Assembly: GCA_902806595.1 (NCBI GenBank) | Contig: CADCXC010000046.1 | Coordinates: forward strand, 558,001-622,000 | Length of the DNA: 64,000 nucleotides | Direction: 5' to 3' | From: Pyrenopolyporus hunteri | Taxonomy: Eukaryota > Ascomycota > Sordariomycetes > Xylariales > Hypoxylaceae | Part shown: piece by piece, positions 13,601-23,779 of the stretch | Position numbering within the stretch: position 1 is the stretch's first letter | Layout: each line of letters opens with the position of its first letter | Notes under the pieces: generated by a model | What the model was told of the DNA's origin: nothing | Database searches by the model: none | Seen by the model: only the letters and a program-made list of their open reading frames with translations | Made by a program: the position numbers and the translations under genes

Positions 13601-14067
13601 AAATACGAAATATATTAAAATTAAAAAACCGGCGAAGAAATTAAATAAAAAAATATTAAATTTTTTTAAAATATAAAAAGTAATTTTTTTTATAACGATA
13701 CGATTAACTTTTTTTAAATTTTAAAAAATTTATAATATTTTTTATATTTTTTTTATCGAATTTTACCGCGTTAATAATCAAAAACTCCCCGATTTTAACT
13801 AAATTTTACGAAAAATAAACCCGATAAAATCGAAAAATTATTAAATAAATAACGTATAAAATTTTTTAAAAGTAAAAAAAAATATTAAATATTTTATTAA
13901 ATAAAAAAAATAATTTAATAAAAAATATTAAATATAAAAATTTTACGATTATTTTTTTAATAATAAAATTAAAAGTTTAGTTAAAACTTTTTATTAATAA
14001 TATTTCGATAAATTTTATAACCTACGTATTTATATACTTTATAAATTTAACGTTTCGAAATAAATTT

Positions 14068-14079
14068 AAAAAAAAAAAA
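14068..14079 (+). other. polypurine tract (RIP-modified)
   Basis: A run of 12 A bases three bases upstream of the right LTR. This is the expected site of the plus-strand primer; any original Gs would now read A. Confidence 0.5.
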
Positions 14080-14082
14080 TAA

Positions 14083-14373
14083 TATTATATATATTAAAAT
14101 CGTATATAAAAATAATATAAATTTTAAATAATAAAAAATAATTATAAATTATTTATTAATAAAAAAAATAATTTAATAATTTTTATAATATATATACTTA
14201 TAATTAATAAATTTATTAAACGATTAAAACGTTTTCGATATTAATTTAAATTAATATTTTATATTTAAAAGTTTTTATTTTCGTTAAAAAAAAAATTATA
14301 ATTTTTAAAATTAAAAAAAATTATTAAATAAATTTAATATAGTTTAAACTTTTTATTAAAAGCCTTTATTATA
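14083..14373 (+). repeat. right LTR (heavily RIP-mutated)
   Basis: It aligns end to end with 7361-7654. It starts TATTATATAT where the left copy has TGTTATACGT, and CGTATAT at 14101-14107 anchors the alignment. It retains a few C residues (14197, 14349, 14363-14364) that are T in the left copy, showing that both copies were mutated independently. Confidence 0.85.
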
Positions 14374-14378
14374 ATATT

Positions 14379-15549
14379 AAAATAAATATGAAATTAACGC
14401 CGTTATAAAGATTTTTATTACTTGTGAAATATATTTACTATAATTCCTATTAATATATATACCATTATCGGTTACTGTCATTCACCACTAAGAGGTTAGT
14501 TGATGCTAAGTGAGCACTGGTGGCTTCAACATCTTTGCCAGTTATGCTTAATTCACAGGCTTGTTGGAATGGCTGTCCTAATAAGGAGTATTCAATGAGG
14601 AGTGTCATCTATCTCTCTTAATTCGCTTAAACTGGTCCGTTCTCGAGCGCCAACCGTCATCCGCCGGGCTGGTGCCCTTGATATAGTATATGTGTTCCGA
14701 GCGCCAAGGCAACGAGATTCAATGAAGGATGTCTCAAACATCATTGACTCTTTATGTTATAAGAGTGACGTCACGCACAGGCTTGAAGAAGATATTCCTT
14801 AGACTCTTCATCTAGAGAGCAAGCCACCGTGGATTAGCCTACATGTAAGAACCTGTATATGAAGGTACGTTGGTGTATGGCCCTAGACCGATGGCCCGTA
14901 CGCAGCGCTTGCCGCTTCTAAGCATTATCTAATTTTTCCCCCGACTGGTATGGATGCTTGTAACTTCTCTAAATTGCCCCCATATAATACTTGATATGAC
15001 TACGGGTGAGTCGTGAGATAGAAGAAGTCAGGAGAACGCCAAGAGTGAGGCTGGTAGTAATATGGTAGCGTGGGGAAGTGTTGAGAAAGGGGGTGGGCTA
15101 GAACCGGGACTGTGTCCATTAACTTTAAACCATGGATCTTCCTGGATCTCATTTGTGTCAGATATGTAAGTAATAGCTAGACCCGAAGGAAAGACGTTCT
15201 TGGACGGTTGCTAAGCGACAAGTGTGATAATAATTGGGTCGGTTCATTCCGGCTCATGGTCTGTGGGGGCTTGTACTGTAGATCGATAGACCGGGGATCT
15301 GGCCGGGCGCCTCAGGGGTAGGCGTCCGTGGTAATCAAACACAAACATGGATGGCATCGTTATTAAAAAATTCGCTTCGATTTGGATTTTCATCTTGATC
15401 AGGGACGTGGAGGCCTCACTGGTCCGCCAACAGCAAGTTCATCCAACAACGATATCGTCTTCTATTTGGTTGAGCTACTTGTAGGTCTACGAACCTCACC
15501 GTCATCTTGATCAGCAACTGCCTGCTACACAACATGCGAACAGTACCTC
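14379..15549. other. intergenic, right flank of the retrotransposon
   Basis: The first 80-90 bp remain AT-rich but contain several non-CpG cytosines, so mutation there is weak or absent. After about 14465 composition is normal. The rest is the 3' side of the FAD oxidase gene. The 66-codon plus-strand frame at 14602-14802 shows no domain and is not called. Confidence 0.5.
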
Positions 15550-17586
15550 TTATTTCTCCCCTCCCGCCGCATCAACGCGGCACAACCGCCCATTCTGGGA
15601 CTCAGGATACCCATCCGCAGGACGCACCGCCCAGCCCTCGCTCCCGACCGTCGTCGGCGCCCAGAACAAGCCCCACGGATCGCGGCGGCGCTTAATCCGG
15701 AGCAGACGCGGGTAATTCGATCCGAAGAACGCCTGCTGCCAATCCGGCTCGCCGGGGTCGCCCTCGTTCATGTACGAGCCGGCGCCGGGGGACACCTCGC
15801 GCAGGAGGTCCATGAAGCCCTGCATCAGGCTGTCGCGCTGCGTCGACTGGCCCGGGGCCTGGTCCATGAGCATCGCGTGCATGCGGTTGGCGCGCCAGGC
15901 CGGGTTGACCGCGCTCGCGGCCCCGGGCCACCCGGCCACCTCGCGGGTCGGCGAGGTCAGCGTCCCGTGGAAGTAGAAGTCCCGCGCGAAGCCGGCCTCC
16001 GTGGCCGCGCGGATCGCGCCCATCGTCCGGTTCCACAGCGCGTCGTCCTCCCAGTTCGCGCGCGGCAGCAGCCGCGACCGGTACCGCGTGTTGCCCGGCG
16101 CCGGCCCGAACCCCGACCCCGGCGACCCGTAGAGCGAGCTCCGCCGGACGGTCGGGTTCGTGATGTTGATCCCGATGCGCTGCAGCTCGTCGTAGAGCGG
16201 CTGCATGAAGTCGAAGACGGCGGCGGGCGTGGAGCTGACGAAGGTCGAGGAGGTTGTGAACCTGTAGCTGTCGTTCGGCATGGGGTAGATGTAACTAAAA
16301 CCGTAGCCGCCGGCATCGAGGACTTTGGCGGCGAACCTGTAGTACGCGCCTACGCCTTGCCAAAACTTCTCGGGATCGGTGATTGAACCGGGCCCGGGTG
16401 TTGATGTATTGTCCGGCCTCGAAAGAACGAGGTTGAGCGACGAGCCCGTCAAAGTAAGTGGTGGATACGCTTTCATGATAGCCGAAGTCACTATACCGTA
16501 AGTTGCTGTTGTATCTGTTAATATGGAGAAACATGCATCTTGGATGATTTTTGAGGAGACATGATTTCGTACCTCCACCACCGCCGCGGATCGCGAAGAA
16601 GAGATCCGTATTGGTGTACGGATCGGCGATGACGAACTTCCCGGCAGCGGTTACTACCCCGAGAGACAGCACCTGGTCTGCGCCAAGGCCATATGTAGAA
16701 GTGATGGTAGAATGTCCTCCGGAGCTCATCCATCCTCCCACCCCTCCAACCGTACCGCAGCCGGGCGCAACCACCGATACATTGTGAGCTGCCATGAAGT
16801 TATGTTCCTCCCACGATTCGACCCCGGCCCCGAAGTGAACGGCCAGTCCCTTATAGGGTCCGAGCGTATACGAGGGAATAAGTTGCATGTCCTTGAGATG
16901 ATGCGTCCAGATGCTCAAGGATCCCGCGCCGACTGACCTACCGCCGAAGTCATGTCCGGTATTCCTATGGTACACTATTAGAAAAATCACATTCTTCTGA
17001 GATAAGGCGAGTGTATGAATAAGATTGATTCGTCTCACTTAATTATCAGCCGGATGTGCTTGTTCCTGGCGAAGTTGACCGCTGCTTGGATATGCTTCAC
17101 ATTCGTGGCGTTGACGACGTATTCGGGGAACCCTCCGCGAGTACAATTCCCCTGCGGGTCTAAGGCGAGGGTACAGGTGCCGCCTTGTGCCCATTCAGTC
17201 AACGCGACCAGAGGCTCATCCAACCAGTAATGCGGAGAGGCATCGGTGAGTAGAAACTGGCATCTATCCAAATCAAAATTAGGCCCTTGGTAGCAAACGG
17301 CGGCCGAAGGTATCGGCTTCAGTAGAGCCCCTCCAAGAGTCTCGTTCAAACGAGCCCATTCCGCGTCGTCTGGCCAAGCGGTATCACCCGGGAAGACTTT
17401 ACAGTCGGAAACGTCGTCGTCGTCCGCTGAAGCCGTCGTAAACTCATCGCCAAAGCTGATAGCGGAGAAGTCGCCGATGTCTTCTTGGGTAAGCTGGATG
17501 GAGTCCGAACTAAGAGTATGCTGCTTGAATGCGGTGGCCCCGAAGAGAAATATGCCAAAGAAAACGAGGGAGTGGCTGGGCTTCAT
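15550..17586 (-). CDS. secreted FAD-linked oxidoreductase (PCMH + BBE domains)
   Basis: Three exons (17586-17039, 16964-16573, 16505-15550) give 631 residues; introns of 74 and 67 bp keep phase exactly. An alternative acceptor 9 nt upstream of exon 3 is also in frame. Residues 1-20 are a signal peptide. The PCMH-type FAD domain carries KNTGHDFGGRS with His187, the usual site of 8-alpha-histidyl FAD, and APGCGTVGGVGGW with Cys252 at the second covalent FAD position, followed by SSGGHS. The C-terminal BBE domain has YMNEGDPGEPDWQQAFFG and YPRLLRIKRRRDPWGLFW. The family oxidises sugars, alkaloids or polyketides at the expense of O2; the substrate cannot be told here. The GC-rich third exon creates long shadow frames. 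Transcribed away from the transposon-side flank, with no co-clustered biosynthetic gene. Confidence 0.9.
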
Positions 17587-18921
17587 GGCGCCGAAGGCCT
17601 GCTGGCTAATATACGCTGTGATACGCCGTGCGAGGAATATCCTTAACCACCTAAATCCACAACAATACCGTGGCCGCAGCGGCCTATGTATACAATTCCA
17701 CTAGACATGGTCTCTTATGAGAGCTGTTCCGTCTACCGGGAGTGAGGGCTACGTTCCTAGGAACGTGGGTTGGTTTCCGAATTACCGAGTCACTGGCGGA
17801 GAATAACATCGTCTAGAACAAGCTTGAGAGACACGAAAGGCGATTTCTCATCACATAAAATCTAGGTCTAATGTTCGCCAGAATGTTACCTTGGAGAGCT
17901 GATAGGACTTAATCGTACAGCGTCGCACCGTAGGGTCAAGGTGGTACTACCGACGGCACGGGCGGCCCAGGCTCTGAAGTCGGCACGTTCACTGGCATAA
18001 GAGCTGAGAAAGCGACTGGGTGTGTACGGCCTCATTCCCCGATTTAGGATTTCTCGTGGAACAGTGAACGCGGCAGATGAGCCTACGAGAAGCTTTGGAG
18101 ACTTCAGGCTAAATACGAAGAGCCCTGGTACCTAGCATCTTTGGTAGGCTTCGTAACCATACGTTGCGGCTGGATGTTTTATATTGATGCCAAAGCTTAA
18201 TTCAGCATATTTCTTGGCAATTTTCTTTCTCTCGATTTACTTCACATCTACAAGTTATAGCGCCGTATTGTTCTTACGTCCCTGGAACTTGAAGGTATAC
18301 TATACGCACGCGCGCACGTAACTTTGCCTTTCGCTATCAACTTAACTTGGGTGATCGGAAACCCAAACGAAGGCTCTTTGAGATGTTAGTGTGGCACACG
18401 CTATGAGGGGTATTCTAGATCTCGCCTTCAGATTGCATGCGTATCTAGGTTGGTCGGGTCCTGGCAAGAAATACTGAACCTAACTCTCTTTCAATAACAT
18501 CCATAACATCGAATACGACTCCTTTCTCCCGAGTACGACCTTCCCCTATGATAACTATTCATTCGCTGAGTGGAGCAGATGAGCCCAAGTACGTGACTTA
18601 ACCTGGTGATGGAGACGAGTGTAGAAATAATGGGTGGAGCTGAGCTGGCTTGCCCCAACTCGCGTCATAGGGCTTCTTCTCCAAATGTCTTGAGGGCGAG
18701 CGGAGTCTACGGGATGGGATAGTGTTAGTCTGCATGATTGTCGTGGGGGAGACGGTTGTAGGCTGGTCTTCGTAATCCCTTCGCGCCCTTACGAAATCGT
18801 GACTAATTGAGCAATAAGCAGGTTAGATAATTCGACCACGCGCACTACGACGGCTAGGGAAGTAGACTTCCTCGCCCGGCTCGTTGGGGCGATCCCATTC
18901 CTGCACGCCTGCCAAGCTTAG
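17587..18921. other. intergenic: FAD oxidase promoter and 3' side of MYND gene
   Basis: No coding frame was recognised. It contains the minus-strand promoter region of the FAD oxidase just above 17587 and a short alternating CG-rich run (ACGCACGCGCGCACGT) near 18303-18318. Confidence 0.5.
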
Positions 18922-21900
18922 CTACGACGCATCATACGCCTTGCACTCCATTCGGTGCTTCTTCCAATCCTTACGCTGGCATTCCGCGGAGCAGTACATG
19001 ACCTCCCTGCACCTGGAGCACCTGAGTAAATTTCCTCCGTTTTTGGCCTCTGTCGCGTTACAGTTGCGACACTTATCCGTGAACGAACTTTCGAGGCTCT
19101 TCTGGTCATGCAATAGCTCTAAGTCTACGACGTCCTCGACTAAAGGCACCGAGAATGTCGGGCTGATTGCTACCCGCACGGCGTAGTCGGACGCAGCGCC
19201 ATCCCAATCTGGCAGGCTGATGAAATTCTTGGGTAGCTTCCCGTTGCCGCAGCTGCACATAAACTGCTTTCCCATCTCCGTACTCAGCGGGATCGTCGCA
19301 CCGGGGCTCTTGTACTCGCAATTCGGGCCGTGGCTCCAAGTGCGGCACCGCTCGGCGAGCGCTGGGAGAACTTTCTTCCAGAGAACGAGCTCCTCGTCGT
19401 CGACGGTAAGCGCACAGATCTCCAGTTCCCGGAGTATATAAAGAAAAGACTCGAGCTTTCCGGAGTCGATGAGGTGCCTAGTGATGGGGATTACCGCAGC
19501 ATCTGCCACGACGGATGCCTCGGCCCCGTTAAGTCTTATGGCACGGACGAAGACTAGAATTTGGTTTCCATTTTCAGGATGCTGGAGTACGAAGAGGCCC
19601 GTGTTCCCGCCTTGGAGTCCTGTAGCTAACATGAAAATTGTGAAGATTGACTCTTTGAAGTTCATGCGCAGGGAAGCCGGTTCAGTCGAGTCCCGCAGCC
19701 TTCGCTCACGGTTGGAGAATTGGTTGGAGACGAGTACACTTAGCCATCGATCCTGCTTCTCATGGAATTGATCCACGTCGAGGATCGGTAGCGAGTCTAG
19801 GTTAACATTTTGACAGTTGAGCAGCACGGGCACGGAACCCTTCCCCGGTGTCACGGGGTAAATGAATGATGATAATGGCCCCGAGCTCAGAGGATCTGCT
19901 AAAGGGGCAATTACCTCGACGTAGCCCGACGTGCGCGCTATGCGCGTTTTTGCAGTCTCTTTAAGAACCGGAATCGGAAATGCTACGGTATGAACTGTTA
20001 TTCTCTTGCCGAATACGATGTCGATGGAGAACGGGGATGACTGTTGCAGCTCTATCGAGACATGTTCTGCTAAAAGCTTCCTAACCTGTTCGGAGGAGAA
20101 ATCGACATGACCGCATAGAGATATGATCTTGTTATCTTCAAAGTTCGCCGTGATTCGTGTAGCTGTGGAAGTGCTAGCTTGAATGGCGCTCTCCTGAGCC
20201 ACACCGTCCTCGCGGCTACCTGCGAAGGGGTAATTACATATTCCTGGTTCATATCGCGTAATAAAGACGCTAGATGCATCCCTGATTTTGGTCTTATAGA
20301 CAACCGCCTCGAGCGGGAGATTTTCGACACTGCGGACGTTTAGGAGTATGCTTTTGATCCAGAGTCCGACTTGAGCCGTTGTCGGATCCTTCTGGAGAGC
20401 GGCAGATGGCACATAGAAGGACACTACCAGGGGAGACTCCCCTTTTAAACCGAGAGGATCCTGATGGACGATTATTGAGAAATCATCTGCTTCGCGATTC
20501 CCCGATGTTTCAACATCACCAAATACCATGCGGACGCAAGCAAAGGCTTGCCAACCAGCAGGGTCACTCGATTTTAGGACGCCCTCGAGCACCGGTGTAT
20601 AATTAACGTCATCTCTGGTGTTGAATACATCGTCGATTAGCTCCTTCGGTACCACCACTGTGATGCATACCACAGCAGGGACGTCTTTCCATGCATGAAA
20701 ACCACCCAGGTCAGGGTTCGAACTTGTGTTATCCTCTAACCATTTTTCGGTAAGCAGGCCTTGAAGATGGAGTTGAACGGCTAATTCCTGACGATAGAAT
20801 TGTCGGCAGATCCTATTCTCTTTACCATCCTGGGTTATCATCTGCAGGAGGTCTTCCCAGAAAGGTGACCAAGAGGTAGATGTGTTTGCGCGAATGTTTT
20901 TTAGCAGAGCCGCGAAACTACCTCTATGGAAGTGGAAATACGTATTCCTAAGTTTCCTCATGGTCTCCAGAGGAATGTGGTTCGGAAACGTGGATGAGCC
21001 TTCAATGGCAAACATTGCGGTGTAGATTTGGAACACAGTCTTGGAGAGCGCTTGCGGATCAACATAGAGGGTCCCTAGACCGCCAGTTTGTTGTGAGAAG
21101 GATGTGTTTAGCTTCCAAGCTAATCGCAAATGTGTTTTCTGCGCATGATCATTTGAGCCGAAGTAATTTAGTATGAGTTCGTCTACGTAAGACGTAGAGG
21201 TCGCGTTGGTCCAGAAGTCGACTGGCACGAGGCCGAGGAGGAGGGACATCGTTGATGCGTGGCCACAGAGAAGAGCATCTAACTGTTGCTCGCCCATCTG
21301 CCCTGTCTCTACTAATGTCTCTCTCCATAGCGTAGAGCTTGCTGACTTTTTTAGTAAAGGCGCGGCAGCGACCAGTATATTCAGCAAACCCAAACGGTCA
21401 GCTAGATTTGAGGTATCAATAACGTCGAATCTTGTTGGCGCCGAGTTTTCCGCATTGTAAGTTTTGGGGTCTGATTCCGCCGTGCTGTTGTCTTGCTGCC
21501 GGCAAGCCGGCTTGCTCCCAGGGATTGCAACGGCACGGAGGGCATAGCTGAACGAAAAGGGGTCAGATACGGTAAACCTAAGAGCGATGCGGTCTTCCGG
21601 CGTCTCCTTAAATGCTGATACCCATTCCCGAAACTGAGTCTTCGCTGCGGCGACGACATTTAGGATCTCGTCGTTGCCTTCATTGGGACGAAGTGGCGAC
21701 GCAGGGGCTAGATTTACTACTCCGGCGGCGAGATGAAATCCCAGAAGAGGATCTGTGTAGTAGTCGAGGTATGTATCGGCAGACATAGTCGTGGAAAACA
21801 TCGGATTGGGGACTGTTCCCGATTGCTTAGAGAAATTGCCGTGTGTCCAGAAGTACTGTTTGGCTTGAAGAACCACCTCCTTTGATCGGATGGATAACGG

Positions 21901-22658
21901 GGCGGCAGACCTAAAGTCAAGCACGGCGTGTTCGGGTGGTCCACCAGTATCAAGTTTACAAGTCTTTCGAGTGAGTTGGAGGCTTTCTTCGAAGCGATCC
22001 TCGGCATTAGACTGGGTTGAACCATACTTTACCCAGATCTCCCTGACTTCCTGCAGCGAAGTCGCATCGTGGAACCTCAGCATCGAGCCATAGCGACTTT
22101 TGCTCCACCGGTCGATGTCAGTCGATACCGATATGATCTTCTGTGATTGTTCCTTGATGAGCTTCTCCGATTCTTCGCTGATACGAAGGTGGAAGTAAAT
22201 ATCCCACGCACGGTCGGGATCGACGCCGTCGATAAGGAAGGTGAAGAGAAGAACGTTCCGTGCTAGAATGTGTTAATAGGGACCTCTGTAATTAGGGCGA
22301 GCCTGCTGACCTATTATGGCAGTCTCAGTATCGCAACATGTGATATCGAGTTTTCTAGGCGCTATCTAAGTGTTAACGTAAAATCCAAAGGATCCAGAGA
22401 CGTTCTATTTTATGAAATTCCAACCAAGCTCTTCCCTACAAATGTATAGGGGAAAACTACCTAGGCGATGGTGGGATAAAACTTACGAAATCCTTTCTCG
22501 GAGTATACTGTGAATAGTATGTTGCGGACGTCGCTACACCCGAGGAGGAGAATATCGGCGTCCGCGCCCTGGGGCAAGCTTCTAGTAAGGTTGACCGCGG
22601 GAGTATGGCCAATAGGGGAAAATGAATTCGTTAATGAGATGCGGGGCGGAGTCAACAT
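18922..22658 (-). CDS. DUF4470 + MYND zinc-finger protein
   Basis: Three exons (22658-22487, 22361-22311, 22262-18922) give 1187 residues. The DUF4470 block is split across all three: SPIGHTPAVNLTRSLP and DILLLGCSDVRNILFTVYSE in exon 1, KLDITCCDTETAI in the 51-nt exon 2, and ARNVLLFTFLIDG at the start of exon 3. The donor of intron 2 is GTCAGC, weaker than usual, but phase and family sequence both support it. The C-terminus (residues 1139-1181) is a MYND finger: CRNC, CSRC, MYCSAEC, and KKHRMEC. MYND fingers bind partner peptides; DUF4470 is common at the N-terminus of large fungal MYND proteins of unknown function. The middle 900 residues have no recognised domain. A model that starts inside exon 3 (22083) would lose the DUF4470 core. 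Confidence 0.88.
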
Positions 22659-23779
22659 GCTGATCAGCGGTGCTCATTGGCACGTCAGGGCTTATTGTAG
22701 GTGTTTATGTTCTTATGAGAAGGCGATCTTCTACGTTGGAAAGTCTTGAAACGATTTTGATTCCTCGTAGCTCTGGTAGTAGTTTCACATGAACTTGATG
22801 AACTTGATGAACTTGGCTAGAAATGGGACTGGGACAAGACACGGTAGGATGGGCACGTGAAATAAAAAAAATGTGTGAAATAATCGCCGCGATAACTTAG
22901 GCAGCTGTACCTAGTTCATCTATGCTGACTCTTGGGCGCCATGTAGAGGTTATACGTGAGGAATGATGAGAATATAATACCTTATACACGCAAAGAAATC
23001 CGGAGTTAAGAAGTAATATTCGTGTCTTGGTTTCGCGAAAAAGACCGGGGGGAGTCGAGATGGTGGAGTGGGGGGGACCTGGCACTACCATACCTAGCAG
23101 CTGCAGCCGACTGGCATGCGTGCATGGAAGCCCCCAAGCCGCAGTAGGTACTTACTTGGGGCACTAGCTCCGGGGCTGTACGGTGGTAGGTATTTTGTAC
23201 AATACAAGTGCCGAGCAAAGGATCGTCAAAACTCTATATCTTCACTTCTACAACATCAAAGTAGATAGGGGACATACCATCACATATCACCCCATGGCGT
23301 GGGTAGCTGTCGCCCACCAAGGTTATAGATGAAGTCGACTATATCCCCAATAGCATTTTGTCCTATAGAAAACCCGAGGCCTGACCTTGCCATATTAAAC
23401 ACATCAGAAAGACGGCTACTTGCAGCGACGCTCAAACGCCGAACGTCCCTCCAGTCCGCCATGGGAAAACAGACCTTTCACACCCAATCCCCCCCAGTCA
23501 CTTATAATTTCCACATTATCGTACATGACTTCTTAAACCGACCCAATCGGAGAGCTACCCATTATGCTCCCGAGGCCAAGTGTATCGTAACACCTTGACT
23601 CAAATATCTCATTAGGTAGTTGGCCGTTCTGGTCTGTCCATCCCCACCCGTAAGTTCAAACGCGAAAGCCCCGACATTATTGTATGTGTCACCCTAATAC
23701 ATTGTAAGGATGGATGGATAGATGGATGAATAGATGGCGAGATAAGACAGCACATCGGTAGACAGCGGAGCTAGCTGTC
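22659..23779. other. intergenic: MYND gene promoter and Swi5-type gene 3' region
   Basis: It contains a GGAT-type microsatellite at about 23707-23737 and three AACTTGATG-like repeats near 22791-22813. No supported coding frame. Confidence 0.5.

Larger units (their letters stand above)
7361..14373. mobile_element. RIP-destroyed LTR retrotransposon
   Basis: About 7.0 kb bounded by two direct repeats of 294 and 291 bp, starting TG (left) and its RIP form TA (right), both ending TA. An A-run at 14068-14079 sits just before the right LTR where a polypurine tract belongs, and 5-bp flanks match as a target duplication. The interior is extremely AT-rich with long A and T runs and stops in every frame, so gag, protease, reverse transcriptase and integrase cannot be read and the superfamily (Ty3 or Ty1 type) is not assignable. 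The polypurine tract position implies transcription left to right. The longest internal frame (9182-9364, 60 codons of Lys/Phe/Asn) is an artefact of composition. Boundaries come from a base-by-base LTR alignment in which nearly all substitutions are C-to-T or G-to-A. Confidence 0.85.

Noticed and set aside
15692..16386. Long overlapping frames within the third FAD-oxidase exon
   Set aside because: Arg/Pro/Ala-rich shadows of a GC-rich exon; the BBE motifs lie only in the called frame.
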